Shown: positions 1 to 9,145 of the stretch, in pieces
Layout: each line of letters opens with the position of its first letter
How positions within the stretch are numbered: the first letter of the stretch is position 1
Assembly (NCBI GenBank): GCA_016787225.1
Contig: JAEUUY010000026.1
Span: 108,414-172,413, forward strand
Source: Chitinophagales bacterium
GTDB lineage: Bacteria > Bacteroidota > Bacteroidia > Chitinophagales > JADJOU01
Reading direction: 5' to 3'
DNA length: 64,000 nucleotides
The notes under the pieces: model-generated
Databases searched by the model: none
What the model was told of the DNA's origin: nothing
Seen by the model: only the letters and a program-made list of their open reading frames with translations
Translations under genes and position numbers: made by a program

Positions 1-1
1 T

Positions 2-76
2 ATTAAATGGCAAGAAATTGCACTAAAAATGAAAACTAATAAACAGCTGAAGCGCCAATTCAATTTCCGAATTTAA
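2..76 (+). CDS. Possible 3' end of a gene entering from the left
   Basis: One plus-strand frame is open from the window edge for 24 codons and stops with TAA at 74-76, two bases before the batA stop on the other strand. The peptide is basic and ends KRQFNFRI. The only support is the open frame and the tidy convergent arrangement; 24 codons can be open by chance in AT-rich DNA. No family can be named. If it is not a gene, the stretch before batA's end simply holds nothing recognisable, and batB, which often follows batA, is not within these 78 bases. Confidence 0.25.
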   Translation: MKWQEIALKMKTNKQLKRQFNFRI

Positions 77-78
77 CT

Positions 79-1026
79 TTAAACGATCCCCTTTAACACG
101 GTATATTTTAGTACAAATTGAAGGACTAATAGTCCAAATGCAGCAAGCAGCCAAGGTAGATACAGTTCTGTTTTCTTGTGCATGGCATTTTTCTCTATTT
201 CTATAGTCTCTAAACGATTGATCTGATCGTAAATTTCTTTCAAGCGAGCGGTAGAGCCAGCGCGGAAATAGATACCTCCCGTACTCTTAGATATTGTACT
301 CATAAGGCCCTCATCTATCCCCAATATATTTCCTTTAGGTGTTCCCACACCTATAGTATAAACCTTTACATTAAAGTTTTTAGCTATATCTACAGCAGTT
401 AGAGGGTCTATTTTCCCAGCGGTATTGACACCGTCTGTAAGCAATATGCAGACTCTACTTTTGGCATTGCTATTTTTTAAAACCCTAACTGAGGTGGCCA
501 ATCCCATTCCAATAGCTGTGCCGTCCTCCAAGAGTCCATCCTGAATAGCTTCGATTTGCTTTTGAACAATATTGTGATCTATTGTAGGCGGACACTGTGT
601 AAAACTCTCCCCTGCGAAAACGACTACCCCTATCCTATCGTTTGGTCTTTTGGAAACGAATTCTGAAGCTACAGCTTTAGCCGCTTCTAGTCTATTGGGG
701 CTAAAATCTTTTTCCAGCATACTGGTAGAGACATCAATGGCCATCACTATATCAATACCCTTAGTAAATGATTTTTCTTTTGTAAAACTACCCTGCGGTC
801 TTGCTATAGCGACCACTATCAATACAGCAGCTATTACCTTCATATATGGCAATGATTTCACTAAAATCACTTTCCAAGAATTTAATTTATAGTCAAAGAA
901 AGATGACACATAAATCTTCATACGATTCTGGCCTTGCATCATACAATGATAAATGAGCATAGTTATTGGTATGATTAATAGAAACCATGCCCACGGATTA
1001 CCATAGCTTACATTTAATAATATCAT
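79..1026 (-). CDS. batA: BatA-like von Willebrand factor A membrane protein
   Basis: A 315-residue protein with the usual BatA plan: a hydrophobic N-terminal helix (about 11-28), a second near 60-75, a periplasmic VWA domain (about 90-270) and a C-terminal helix (about 290-310). The metal-ion-dependent adhesion site is complete: DVSTS at 98-102, T170 in the DGTAIG loop and D198 in LLTDG. BatA/BatB proteins of Bacteroidota sit in an operon with MoxR, DUF58 and BatD proteins and are linked to stress or aerotolerance, though the molecular role is unsettled. The gene starts 3 bases after the stop of the BatD/DUF4381-like gene, so the two are surely co-transcribed. A batB copy is not visible downstream before the window ends. 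Confidence 0.88.
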   Translation of the reverse strand: MILLNVSYGNPWAWFLLIIPITMLIYHCMMQGQNRMKIYVSSFFDYKLNSWKVILVKSLPYMKVIAAVLIVVAIARPQGSFTKEKSFTKGIDIVMAIDVSTSMLEKDFSPNRLEAAKAVASEFVSKRPNDRIGVVVFAGESFTQCPPTIDHNIVQKQIEAIQDGLLEDGTAIGMGLATSVRVLKNSNAKSRVCILLTDGVNTAGKIDPLTAVDIAKNFNVKVYTIGVGTPKGNILGIDEGLMSTISKSTGGIYFRAGSTARLKEIYDQINRLETIEIEKNAMHKKTELYLPWLLAAFGLLVLQFVLKYTVLKGIV

Positions 1027-1029
1027 GAC

Positions 1030-2457
1030 TTAGTCTGCATTTAATTCTAAATCTGAAACATCTCGAATGCGATCGTAAACTTCTTGAAAATACTCTACCT
1101 CCTTAGGCACTATATAATTGTTCAACGCCTTATCTGTAATGACCATATTGCCTTTTTTATTCAAATTACATTCTACAATATCCTTAAATAAAATCGCTTT
1201 CTGTTGTGTTTTTTCTTTTATGACAAATGAGTTGTAATCGAAAATTAGCAAATAGGCAAAATATTTCGATCTTACGGTCAATAATGCCACGACAGTTACT
1301 AATATACCGAGCAATACAAACCAAACAAAAAACATATAGGTACTATTTGCCAATAAACCTAAGATATAATTAATAGGAATACTATAAGAAAGGATGATAG
1401 TAGCGGATAAGGCAACCATAGTAGTAATCAATCCATAAATAAGAACTTTTAGAGAGATTTGATTGATAGCAATAGTCTTATAAGCATACTTATTCTGGGC
1501 ATAAAACCTTTTTACTTGTAGCGCATTTGTTCTTTTATTTACATCATTGCTCAGTTGAGTAGACTGTACGAACTTATATGCCATTTTAATAATAGCTATA
1601 TGTAACTCTCCTGCATGCACCTCTTTAGCAAACTTAGCTAAATCTGACTTAGTCAATATCTCATCCATATCTTGGATGATATACTCCGGAAGTTGAATTT
1701 CATTCATACTTACTAGCAACTGATTGGTTGTTTGCTCGAGGGCTTTTATCCCAAATCTTTTCTCTATATATGCGCGCAGAATGTCTGATATTCTATCATA
1801 ATATTCTTTGACCTTGCCCATTTGCCATAAATTTTCTGTTTCCACCTGTTTCAGAGCTTTTAGGGCTTCCACATGTGGAGGATCTTCTGGCTTTTCTCTA
1901 TCGAATAGTTTTTCTTTTCGTATATACTTGATGTAGATAAAATATATAAGCAGAACGAGTGCCAACAATATAAAACTAATAAATAAATAACTAAAGACCT
2001 CTTCTTTGGATAGCGGCAGCAATATGATATCTTTAATAGGCTTAATATCTTGTGCACTATCAATATTAGGAGAATTGACTGCTATCTTTATAGGATTCGT
2101 TGTATACACATCAATCGGTCCATTTCTAAAGATTAATGCAGGAAATATCTGAATGCTATCCTCAAAGCAGGTGATTTTATAGTTATGCGCTATTACAATA
2201 TCATTTCCACTAAAAAAAGTATCGATTTTAGTAAGTTCTACTAAGCGAAAATTACCTATACTCGTATCATTGATTAAAGGGAACATGGTATTTGAGTAGC
2301 CTTTATTTTTAAACTTCAACTCCAATTCCATATGATCTCCAATCATTATTTGATTGGGAGATAAGGAAATAGAAGCCTCTTGGGCACCTAGCTCTGTCTG
2401 AAGACAAAGAATACCTACAATAAAAGCCAATAACTTCGAATAAAACTTCTTGCTCAT
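1030..2457 (-). CDS. BatD/DUF4381-like membrane protein of the Bat operon with extra C-terminal membrane domain
   Basis: A 475-residue protein with a signal peptide (cleavage probably after ELGAQ, about residue 25), an extracytoplasmic beta-rich region (26-150), a transmembrane helix (about 155-176) and a helical cytoplasmic region (190-310) containing the YYDRISDILRAYIEKRFGI-type stretch typical of DUF4381-like Bat operon proteins. In many Bacteroidota such a gene lies between DUF58 and batA, as here. Odd feature: the protein continues for about 160 residues with two more predicted helices (about 350-370 and 380-405) and a short soluble tail rich in beta-like segments that recalls YcxB-like domains. 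Function of that tail is unknown. The start ATG follows a good promoter-like element by about 10 bases. Confidence 0.7.
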   Translation of the reverse strand: MSKKFYSKLLAFIVGILCLQTELGAQEASISLSPNQIMIGDHMELELKFKNKGYSNTMFPLINDTSIGNFRLVELTKIDTFFSGNDIVIAHNYKITCFEDSIQIFPALIFRNGPIDVYTTNPIKIAVNSPNIDSAQDIKPIKDIILLPLSKEEVFSYLFISFILLALVLLIYFIYIKYIRKEKLFDREKPEDPPHVEALKALKQVETENLWQMGKVKEYYDRISDILRAYIEKRFGIKALEQTTNQLLVSMNEIQLPEYIIQDMDEILTKSDLAKFAKEVHAGELHIAIIKMAYKFVQSTQLSNDVNKRTNALQVKRFYAQNKYAYKTIAINQISLKVLIYGLITTMVALSATIILSYSIPINYILGLLANSTYMFFVWFVLLGILVTVVALLTVRSKYFAYLLIFDYNSFVIKEKTQQKAILFKDIVECNLNKKGNMVITDKALNNYIVPKEVEYFQEVYDRIRDVSDLELNAD

Positions 2458-2467
2458 AACGATATGG

Positions 2468-2495
2468 CAAATTTATATTTTATATCTATCTGCAA
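2468..2495 (-). promoter_or_regulatory. Bacteroidota-type promoter upstream of the Bat genes
   Basis: On the minus strand the sequence reads TTG, 17 bases, TAAATTTG, matching the phylum's -33 TTG / -7 TAnnTTTG pattern. It ends about 10 bases before the start codon of the BatD-like gene, giving a very short leader. The placement suggests that transcription of these two bat genes can start here, independently of any gene further upstream. Confidence 0.5.
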
Positions 2496-2630
2496 GGAAA
2501 ATAAGAATTAAAAGAAAATTAAATTTATCGTTTTTTAACCCTAACCCTTAGATAAAAGTTGAAAGTATAAAGCTGAAAGATACTGATTAGGTAAAGTTTA
2601 ATATTACCTTTCTACTTTAAACTAGATATC

Positions 2631-4127
2631 CTAGTGATTAAAGTGGCGCACTCCAGTTAAGACCATTGCTAACTTATTTGCATTACAATAATCTATACTA
2701 TCTTGATCCTTCATACTCCCTCCTGGCTGCGCTACAGCAATGATTCCAGCCCTATGGGCTATTTCTACGCAGTCTGCAAATGGAAAAAATGCATCACTCG
2801 CCATAATAGCACCATTGAGATCAAAACCAAACTCTATTGACTTTTTTATAGCATGCTCCAGTGCATCAATTCGCGACACCTGTCCACAGCCCATTCCGAT
2901 TAGTTGCTGGTTTTTAACGAGTGCTATACCATTTGACTTTAGGTGTTTCACAGCTATGATGCCGAATTCTAAATCCAATTTTGTTTCCTCATTCGGCGCT
3001 GATTCTGTAACCAATTTCCAATCATTTCTTGTCTCCACACTTTTATCGTCCTCCTGTACGAGTTGTCCATTTAGTGCGGATTTTATTTTCAAATTATAAC
3101 TTGGATTCTGCTTTTGCTTCAAAATAATTCTATTTTTCTTTGATTTTAGAATTTCTAAAGCTTTTTCAGAAAATTCAGGAGCAATTATTATTTCAAAAAA
3201 CAAGGAATTCATAGACTCTGCGGTCGCTTCATCTAACTCCCGATTGGCTATTAATACTCCACCGAAAGCACTCTTTGGGTCGCATGCAAAGGCTGCTTCA
3301 TAGGCTTGTTGTATAGTTTTTCGACTGGCCAATCCACAAGAGTTATTGTGTTTCATAATAGCAAAAGTCGGTTCTGAAAAATCTTGTATCAGTCTGCATG
3401 CAGCATCGATATCTAGGATATTATTGTAGCTAACTTCCTTGCCATTCAACTTCTCGAACAAATCATCAAAATCACCCTGAAACCAACCCTGTTGATGAGG
3501 ATTTTCTCCATACCTTAAAGGGTTAGACTCAATATTTAAGAAATAGTTCGCTATGGTTCTATCATAATGAGCGATAGTATCAAAGGCATTCGCTGCAAAA
3601 AATTTGCGTTCTTCTATGGTTGTACTGCCATTAGATTTCTCTATAATTTGATGCAATTTTTCATAATCACAAGGTTGAGCAATACATACCACATCATTGA
3701 AATTTTTAGCTGCCGCACGAATAAGCGTAACTCCACCAATATCAATCTTTTCAATCAATTCGCTTTCATTAGCATTATTTTTTAAGTACTCCTCAAATGG
3801 ATAAAGATTGCAAATCATTAAATCAAAAAAAGGTAGCTGATGCTCATGCATGGTCTTCACATCAGCATCTAAATCTCTTCGGGCCAATAATCCACCAAAA
3901 ATTGCAGGGTGCAGTGTTTTGACGCGACCTCCTAAAATTTCTGGGAAGCCTGTCAAACTTTCAACTTGAACACATGGCAGCCCTAAATCTTTTATAAACT
4001 GGTAGGTACCCCCAGTAGAGTATAACTCTACGCCTTGACTGTACAAAAGTTTGACCAGTTTGTCAAGTCCATCTTTATAGTAGACTGATAGAATTGCTTT
4101 CTGAATTTGTTTCTTTGAATGTGACAT
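2631..4127 (-). CDS. purH: Bifunctional AICAR transformylase / IMP cyclohydrolase
   Basis: Catalyses the last two steps of purine synthesis: formylation of AICAR by 10-formyl-THF and ring closure to IMP. The 498 residues are close to the usual length. The N-terminal cyclohydrolase (MGS-like) domain begins with KAILSVYYKDGL and contains STGGTYQFI and GGRVKTLHPAIFGG; the transformylase part contains NPLRYGENPHQ and the catalytic KHNNSCG motif, and ends with the PGGSMKDQD and GVRHF stretches that close the family. The ATG at 4127 gives the standard N-terminus. The gene lies 32 bases after the LRR gene on the same strand and could be co-transcribed with it, although the two have no obvious shared role. 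Confidence 0.97.
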   Translation of the reverse strand: MSHSKKQIQKAILSVYYKDGLDKLVKLLYSQGVELYSTGGTYQFIKDLGLPCVQVESLTGFPEILGGRVKTLHPAIFGGLLARRDLDADVKTMHEHQLPFFDLMICNLYPFEEYLKNNANESELIEKIDIGGVTLIRAAAKNFNDVVCIAQPCDYEKLHQIIEKSNGSTTIEERKFFAANAFDTIAHYDRTIANYFLNIESNPLRYGENPHQQGWFQGDFDDLFEKLNGKEVSYNNILDIDAACRLIQDFSEPTFAIMKHNNSCGLASRKTIQQAYEAAFACDPKSAFGGVLIANRELDEATAESMNSLFFEIIIAPEFSEKALEILKSKKNRIILKQKQNPSYNLKIKSALNGQLVQEDDKSVETRNDWKLVTESAPNEETKLDLEFGIIAVKHLKSNGIALVKNQQLIGMGCGQVSRIDALEHAIKKSIEFGFDLNGAIMASDAFFPFADCVEIAHRAGIIAVAQPGGSMKDQDSIDYCNANKLAMVLTGVRHFNH

Positions 4128-4159
4128 TATAAGGTCGAAATATAAGTGAGTAAATTTTT

Positions 4160-5962
4160 CTATCTTCCCTTTGGTCTCTCGTATGCTGGAGAATCTTTGG
4201 TCTCCAGTTTTACAAATTTTGTTTGCTTCATCTGTGAAGCTATTGGTTCTAGTAGTTCACGTTTAATATCATTATAACTTATATCCACAAATTTAAGCTG
4301 AGTCATCGCTTGAATATATTGTAGTAATTCACCAGCATTTATACCTGGGTTATAACTAATATTGAAATCTTCTAACTTCTTCAATTTAGCCAGAGAAGGA
4401 GAAATCCGTTTTATTTCATTAGACTTGAAGTTTAAGACTCGCAACTCAGTAAGGTTTTCAATAGCATCTGGTATTTCTTGTAAAAGCGCTCCCATTAAAT
4501 TTAATTCTTCGAGTTTTGTGAGATCAAACCAGAACCTATCTGGCAATGACTCGTAAACCTGATCTTTGAGGGATAATCTTTTTAGATTTTTACAACGAGC
4601 GAGCGATGGCGGAATTTTATTTATCTTTTCCTTATATGGAGAATAAAAATCTGCCTCTATATAAAAAGTCTCTAAGGATAAAGCTAGCAAACCTAAATCA
4701 CTTGGGATTTCGCTAATCTTATTATGACTTAAATCGAGATAAGATAATATAGGCAGCGTTTTTATAACATCTGGAAAATTAACTAGCTGATTCCAACTCA
4801 AATCTAGGTAGGTAATACTTTCTAAAAGTGAAAATCTACTAGGCAATGCATTTAATTGACAACCCCTCAAATCCATTTTTTTCAACTTCATACAGCTTCC
4901 TATAGAATTAGGAAGTTCAGTCAGTGGAATTCTGTCCTTCTGCGACTGACCAGCGCTTAAATAAAACTCCTCCAATTGTGATAGATTTCCGATTTCAGAG
5001 GCTATTTTCTTTATTGGATTATTAGTTAAAATTAGTTTTTTCAATTTTGTCATAGTACCTATTCCTGGGCTTAATTCCGAAAGACCACAATCGGATAAAT
5101 CCAACTCTTCTAGATTTGGAATCTGCGCCATTGTGGAATAAATCTGAATACTATTTAACTTGCTATTCCTTGAGAGATTTATACTTCGAAGTTTTTTCAT
5201 ACCTTCAAGGTTAGCAGGTAGATTTACTATAGAATTCAGGTTGAGATCCAGCTCCTCTATTTGATTTAATTTGCCGAAAGACTCTCCTAAAGCCTCAAGC
5301 TTACACCCACTAAGTTTAACAGATTTAAGTTTAGGTACGTTGGCTAAAATCTGCCCCACATTGTCTATATCTATCGTAGGATTATTATGCAAATTGATGG
5401 ACTCCAATGAGGTCATGTTGACCAATCCTTGAGGAAGTTCATTGAGTTTATTACCATTGAGATCTAATTTTTTTACTCCTTTCAATAACCCGATATTTTC
5501 TGGTAATTTAGCCTTCTCTGAAAATATTATGTGAAGTTCTGTCAAATTTGGCAAATCCTTAATCTGATTAAACAATGCTTCTAAATGCACAGACGGACAT
5601 CGGCGCAAGGTTAAAGTTCTCAGTTTTCTAAACTTCTTAATCGAGTTAGGAAAAATGGAAAGCGCAGACGATTGTATGGTTAATTGAGTAATCGTATCTG
5701 CAAAGGGCTCAATCTCTTGAAAATACGCTAAGGTTTCATTAAGCTGAACGGTGTCTGCTTTTAGTTTTATCTCCCGTAATTTTTGAAAATAATTTCTAGT
5801 GTCAAAGTCACGAGCAAAATCTTCGCGCTTTTTCTGCATAGAATCCTCATACCGCTTTTGTTTTAACTCAGCAGGAGTCAATTCACTCAAATCACTCCCC
5901 CGCTGTCCATAGATGTGAGTAACAGAAAGGAGCAAAACAAAACAAAAAACTATTCTAATCAT
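4160..5962 (-). CDS. Secreted leucine-rich-repeat protein
   Basis: About 600 residues. The ATG at 5962 gives a clean signal peptide (MIRIVFCFVLLLSVTHIYG followed by Q), whereas the longer frame would need GTG at 5983 and would place seven polar residues in front of it; the ATG is preferred. After a charged stretch of about 60 residues the rest is a continuous array of roughly 20 leucine-rich repeats of 22-24 residues, with the pattern LxxLxLxxNxLxxLPxxI. It has no sorting tail, transmembrane anchor or catalytic domain that I can see. LRR solenoids bind proteins or glycans; the partner here is unknown. A TAGTTTTG box at 5986-5993 lies just upstream. Confidence 0.85.
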   Translation of the reverse strand: MIRIVFCFVLLLSVTHIYGQRGSDLSELTPAELKQKRYEDSMQKKREDFARDFDTRNYFQKLREIKLKADTVQLNETLAYFQEIEPFADTITQLTIQSSALSIFPNSIKKFRKLRTLTLRRCPSVHLEALFNQIKDLPNLTELHIIFSEKAKLPENIGLLKGVKKLDLNGNKLNELPQGLVNMTSLESINLHNNPTIDIDNVGQILANVPKLKSVKLSGCKLEALGESFGKLNQIEELDLNLNSIVNLPANLEGMKKLRSINLSRNSKLNSIQIYSTMAQIPNLEELDLSDCGLSELSPGIGTMTKLKKLILTNNPIKKIASEIGNLSQLEEFYLSAGQSQKDRIPLTELPNSIGSCMKLKKMDLRGCQLNALPSRFSLLESITYLDLSWNQLVNFPDVIKTLPILSYLDLSHNKISEIPSDLGLLALSLETFYIEADFYSPYKEKINKIPPSLARCKNLKRLSLKDQVYESLPDRFWFDLTKLEELNLMGALLQEIPDAIENLTELRVLNFKSNEIKRISPSLAKLKKLEDFNISYNPGINAGELLQYIQAMTQLKFVDISYNDIKRELLEPIASQMKQTKFVKLETKDSPAYERPKGR

Positions 5963-5985
5963 AGGTGTCTGATTATAAAACACCG

Positions 5986-5993
5986 CAAAACTA
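5986..5993 (-). promoter_or_regulatory. -7 box upstream of the LRR gene
   Basis: TAGTTTTG on the minus strand fits TAnnTTTG and lies 24 bases before the preferred ATG at 5962. Because it sits just outside the GTG-extended frame's start, it also argues for the shorter protein. No convincing -33 TTG was found at the right distance. Confidence 0.3.
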
Positions 5994-6029
5994 GATGTAA
6001 AAAATCAAAGTTCTTTAGCTAGATATCAA

Positions 6030-6407
6030 CTATGGTTGAACATAAAATTCTCTGACCTCAACAGTCTTATTGTAGGCTCTGTCATATGCCGTGATATAGA
6101 GCCATAGCTTCTGCAATCCGCCGAAACCACCGAATACAACATAGCTGCTATGCACATGAGTTTTACCATCTATAAATTTACCATTGGTCACATATTTAAC
6201 ATCGAAGGTATCTTTAATTACATAGCTATATTGAGTAAGATTGTCATCGTCTGTTAGCTTAAAATTGAGGTGAAGGCTATCTATGCCTACCGAGAATGTA
6301 TCCATTCCTTTAGGCTTAATAAATTCTATTTTTGGAGCTTCGGAATCGGCACTTTTACTACACCCTAAAACCCAGAGGACGACTATAAATAAAAGACTAT
6401 ATTTCAT
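6030..6407 (-). CDS. Small lipoprotein, DUF4625-like
   Basis: 125 residues starting at the ATG at 6407. The first 16 residues form a lipoprotein signal ending LWVLGC, so the mature protein would begin with a lipidated cysteine followed by SKSAD. The remaining 100 residues look like a single Ig-like beta-sandwich with DDDNLTQYSY near its middle, similar in layout to DUF4625-type lipoproteins of Bacteroidota; this family match is from recall and not verified. A longer frame starting with TTG at 6431 would put eight extra residues before the signal and is rejected. It is separated by only about 70 bases from the LRR gene on the same strand. Function unknown. Confidence 0.7.
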   Translation of the reverse strand: MKYSLLFIVVLWVLGCSKSADSEAPKIEFIKPKGMDTFSVGIDSLHLNFKLTDDDNLTQYSYVIKDTFDVKYVTNGKFIDGKTHVHSSYVVFGGFGGLQKLWLYITAYDRAYNKTVEVREFYVQP

Positions 6408-6428
6408 TATGTTATTTAATACACACGA

Positions 6429-6436
6429 CAAAGATA
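6429..6436 (-). promoter_or_regulatory. -7 box upstream of the small lipoprotein gene
   Basis: TATCTTTG on the minus strand fits TAnnTTTG and lies 22 bases before the ATG at 6407. It overlaps the spurious TTG start of the longer frame, which supports the shorter lipoprotein call. Confidence 0.35.
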
Positions 6437-6546
6437 GAATATGGGATTTAATTAAGTTAAAAAATAATCCTCTTTATATACGAATTAAAGATACAATAGC
6501 CCGAAGACTATTGTCAAAAATAATCCACCAAATGTACCAATAACCT

Positions 6547-6554
6547 TAAATTTG
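6547..6554 (+). promoter_or_regulatory. -7 box upstream of hppD
   Basis: TAAATTTG, a perfect TAnnTTTG match, lies 19 bases before the hppD start codon. A -33 TTG at canonical spacing was not found. Confidence 0.4.
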
Positions 6555-6573
6555 CTCACCAAAATTTCAAAAT

Positions 6574-7698
6574 ATGACAACTTCGGCACAAAAAATCGTA
6601 GAGCATGCTCCAGACTTTTTGCCTCTTTTAGGTACAGACCATATAGAATTTTATGTAGGTAACGCTAAACAAGCAGCTTATTTTTATCAAGCAGCATTTG
6701 GATTTGAGTTAGTGGCTTATGCAGGTCCAGAAACAGGTATTAGAGACCGTGCATCTTATGTACTTCAGCAAAATAAACTAAGATTTGTTTTAACCACATC
6801 AATGGACCCAGATTCGGAGATTTCACATCATTGTAAGGTGCATGGAGATGGGGTCAAAGTCCTAGCGCTATGGGTCGATGATGCCACAAAGAGCTATGAA
6901 GAGACTGTGGCTAGAGGTGGAGTAGGCGTTCATCCTCCAAAAACAATGAAGGATGAGAATGGTGAAATAGTTACTGCTTCCATAAAAACTTATGGAGATA
7001 CGATTCATACATTTGTAGAAAGAAAAAATTATACAGGGGCTTTCATGCCAGGTTATAAGGCAATGAAAAGTACATTAAAAACTACTCCTATAGGTCTGAA
7101 ATATGTAGATCACTGTGTAGGAAATGTAGAACTTGGCAAAATGAATGAGTGGGTAGAATTTTATGAAAAAGTTATGGGATTCAGTCTCCTCGCTACCTTT
7201 GATGATAAAGATATTTCAACGGAATATACCGCCTTAATGTCCAAAGTGGTAACCAACGGAAACGGTTATGTAAAATTTCCACTCAACGAACCCGCAGATG
7301 GCAAGAAAAAATCACAAATCGAAGAATATCTTGATTTTTATCGTGGTCCTGGGGTACAGCATATAGCCATAGCCACAGATAATATTATAGAAACTGTGAC
7401 AGAGCTTAGAAATAGAGGTGTGGAGTTCCTATATGTACCTGATAATTATTATGAAGACGTATTAGATAGAGTAGGTACGATTCAAGAAGAATTAGAGCCA
7501 CTTAGAAAATTAAACATACTTATTGATAGAGATGAGGAAGGATATCTGTTGCAGATTTTTACCAAACCATTAGAAGACAGACCGACTCTTTTCTTCGAGA
7601 TTATTCAGCGCAGGGGTGCTAAATCATTTGGAAAAGGCAACTTCAAAGCTCTTTTCGAATCTATAGAAAGAGAGCAAGCTAGAAGAGGGAATCTTTAA
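6574..7698 (+). CDS. hppD: 4-hydroxyphenylpyruvate dioxygenase
   Basis: Converts 4-hydroxyphenylpyruvate to homogentisate in tyrosine breakdown, using non-haem Fe(II) and O2. The 374 residues match the family. Two glyoxalase-fold halves are visible: the N-terminal one begins GTDHIEFYVGN, the C-terminal one GLKYVDHCVGNV. The iron ligands are all present: H180 (in YVDHCVGN), H263 (in GVQHIAIA) and E342 (in FFEIIQRRG). The start at 6574 gives a normal N-terminus. It stands alone between minus-strand genes; the homogentisate dioxygenase partner is not in this window. Confidence 0.97.
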   Translation: MTTSAQKIVEHAPDFLPLLGTDHIEFYVGNAKQAAYFYQAAFGFELVAYAGPETGIRDRASYVLQQNKLRFVLTTSMDPDSEISHHCKVHGDGVKVLALWVDDATKSYEETVARGGVGVHPPKTMKDENGEIVTASIKTYGDTIHTFVERKNYTGAFMPGYKAMKSTLKTTPIGLKYVDHCVGNVELGKMNEWVEFYEKVMGFSLLATFDDKDISTEYTALMSKVVTNGNGYVKFPLNEPADGKKKSQIEEYLDFYRGPGVQHIAIATDNIIETVTELRNRGVEFLYVPDNYYEDVLDRVGTIQEELEPLRKLNILIDRDEEGYLLQIFTKPLEDRPTLFFEIIQRRGAKSFGKGNFKALFESIEREQARRGNL

Positions 7699-7850
7699 TA
7701 GTTTAAAGTTTAAAAGTCGCAGTTCTCAGTCGCAGTCGCTATTAGTTAATAGAAGGAGTGACAGCCGATGTGTATATTCATTTTCGACAATGTTTAGATA
7801 CACTACACCTGATACTTAATACATTTAAAACTTAGCACTTAAAACTAGAT

Positions 7851-9098
7851 CTACCCCCAAAAAGCATACCCTACAAATATCGCAATAATCAAAGCTGCAA
7901 AGTCAGCCACTAAGCCGCAGAATAGTGCATAACGACTATTTTTTATGCCTACACTTCCGAAATATACTGCTAAAATATAAAAGGTCGTTTCCGTTCCACC
8001 TTGTACGATACAGGCTACTTTAGAGACGAAACTCTCTACACCATTGGCTTTCATGACATCAACTAAGATACCTCGAGCTCCACTTCCGCTCAAAGGCTTC
8101 ATAAGTCCTACGGGAACTGCTTCTACAAATCGAGTATCCATTCCTGTCATTGCCACTATATTCCGAATTCCATTCATCAGAAACTCTAAACACCCTGAAG
8201 TGCGGAATACACTTACTGCAAATAGCATGACGACAAGGTATGGTGCTATATTAATGACTAACTGAAACCCTCCTTTGCCACCTTCTACAAAAGCATCATA
8301 CATGTTGACCCGCTTGTAAAATCCTGAGGCTATAAAAGTGATAATCATAGAGAGAATAATAAAGCTCCCGATATAGCCAATCGTTGAACCTAGCGATTGC
8401 ATATTGGTTGAGTTCATATTGGATAGCAAAATCATCAAGGCAATACCAATTCCAAATAGTGTGAGAATAGGCCATTTCCATAAACTAATACGCTGAAAAT
8501 AGGCTACACATAAAAATGCAACTAGAAAGCCAAAAAAAGTAACCATCAGTGTAGGGATAAAAATATCAGCACCATTAAAATTTACCAAGCCCTGCTCTAG
8601 AGCCATTGATTGACGGAGTGCTATCACGGAAGTAGGAATGATAGTTACACCAGCTGTGTTTAATACCAAAAACATCAACTGAGCATCAGAGGCTGTTTCT
8701 TTCTTAGGATTGATTTCTTGTAGATCTTTCATTGCTTGCAGACCTAGTGGTGTTGCGGCATTATCTAATCCTAGCATATTGGCAGAAAAATTCATACTCA
8801 ACGAGCTAATAGATTTATGCCCCTCTGGAACACTAGGATATATCGCTCTAAAAAAGGGATACAACAGTTTAGCTAATTTATCGAGCAATCCTGCCTCTTT
8901 TCCTATATTCATAATTCCCATCCAAAAGGTCATTATGCCAGCCAAGCCTAGGCAAATTTCAAAACTGGTTTTGGAACTATCAAAAATGCCTGTGAGCATT
9001 TTCTGGAACACTTCACCATTTCCGGTAATAATATATTGAAAAACCGCTACGATAAATCCTATCAGAATTAAGAGTGCCCATGTGTAGTTTAATGCCAT
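7851..9098 (-). CDS. Fused SpmA/SpmB-type nucleoside-recognition membrane protein
   Basis: A 415-residue polytopic membrane protein that joins what are two genes, spmA and spmB, in spore formers. The first half carries NMLGLDNAATPLG and NTAGVTIIPTSVIALR, typical of SpmA; the second half carries GSGARGILVDVM and QGGTETTFYILAVYFG, typical of SpmB. Both are Gate-domain (nucleoside-recognition) proteins whose transported substrate is not established. Nothing else here suggests sporulation, so the family name should not be read as a function. Around ten hydrophobic segments are evident. The gene precedes nothing obvious in an operon; about 50 bases separate it from dnaG upstream. Confidence 0.85.
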   Translation of the reverse strand: MALNYTWALLILIGFIVAVFQYIITGNGEVFQKMLTGIFDSSKTSFEICLGLAGIMTFWMGIMNIGKEAGLLDKLAKLLYPFFRAIYPSVPEGHKSISSLSMNFSANMLGLDNAATPLGLQAMKDLQEINPKKETASDAQLMFLVLNTAGVTIIPTSVIALRQSMALEQGLVNFNGADIFIPTLMVTFFGFLVAFLCVAYFQRISLWKWPILTLFGIGIALMILLSNMNSTNMQSLGSTIGYIGSFIILSMIITFIASGFYKRVNMYDAFVEGGKGGFQLVINIAPYLVVMLFAVSVFRTSGCLEFLMNGIRNIVAMTGMDTRFVEAVPVGLMKPLSGSGARGILVDVMKANGVESFVSKVACIVQGGTETTFYILAVYFGSVGIKNSRYALFCGLVADFAALIIAIFVGYAFWG

Positions 9099-9145
9099 GA
9101 TGTATAATTAATAGTTGTTAGTTTTTAGTTTTAAGTTATTAGCCG

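Noticed and set aside
2520..2550. Telomere-like AACCCTAACCC stretch
   Set aside because: Only two copies in a bacterial chromosome gap; chance in simple AT-rich DNA.
2631..2760. Purine riboswitch or attenuator linked to purH
   Set aside because: The region upstream of the purH start (4128-4160) is only 32 bases, too short for a riboswitch, and no hairpin is seen.
6574..7698. Glyoxalase or generic dioxygenase for the hppD gene
   Set aside because: All three HPPD metal ligands and the C-terminal FFEIIQRRG segment are present, with standard length.
7851..9098. Sporulation gene cluster
   Set aside because: SpmA/SpmB homologs are common in non-sporulating Bacteroidota and no other sporulation gene is present.
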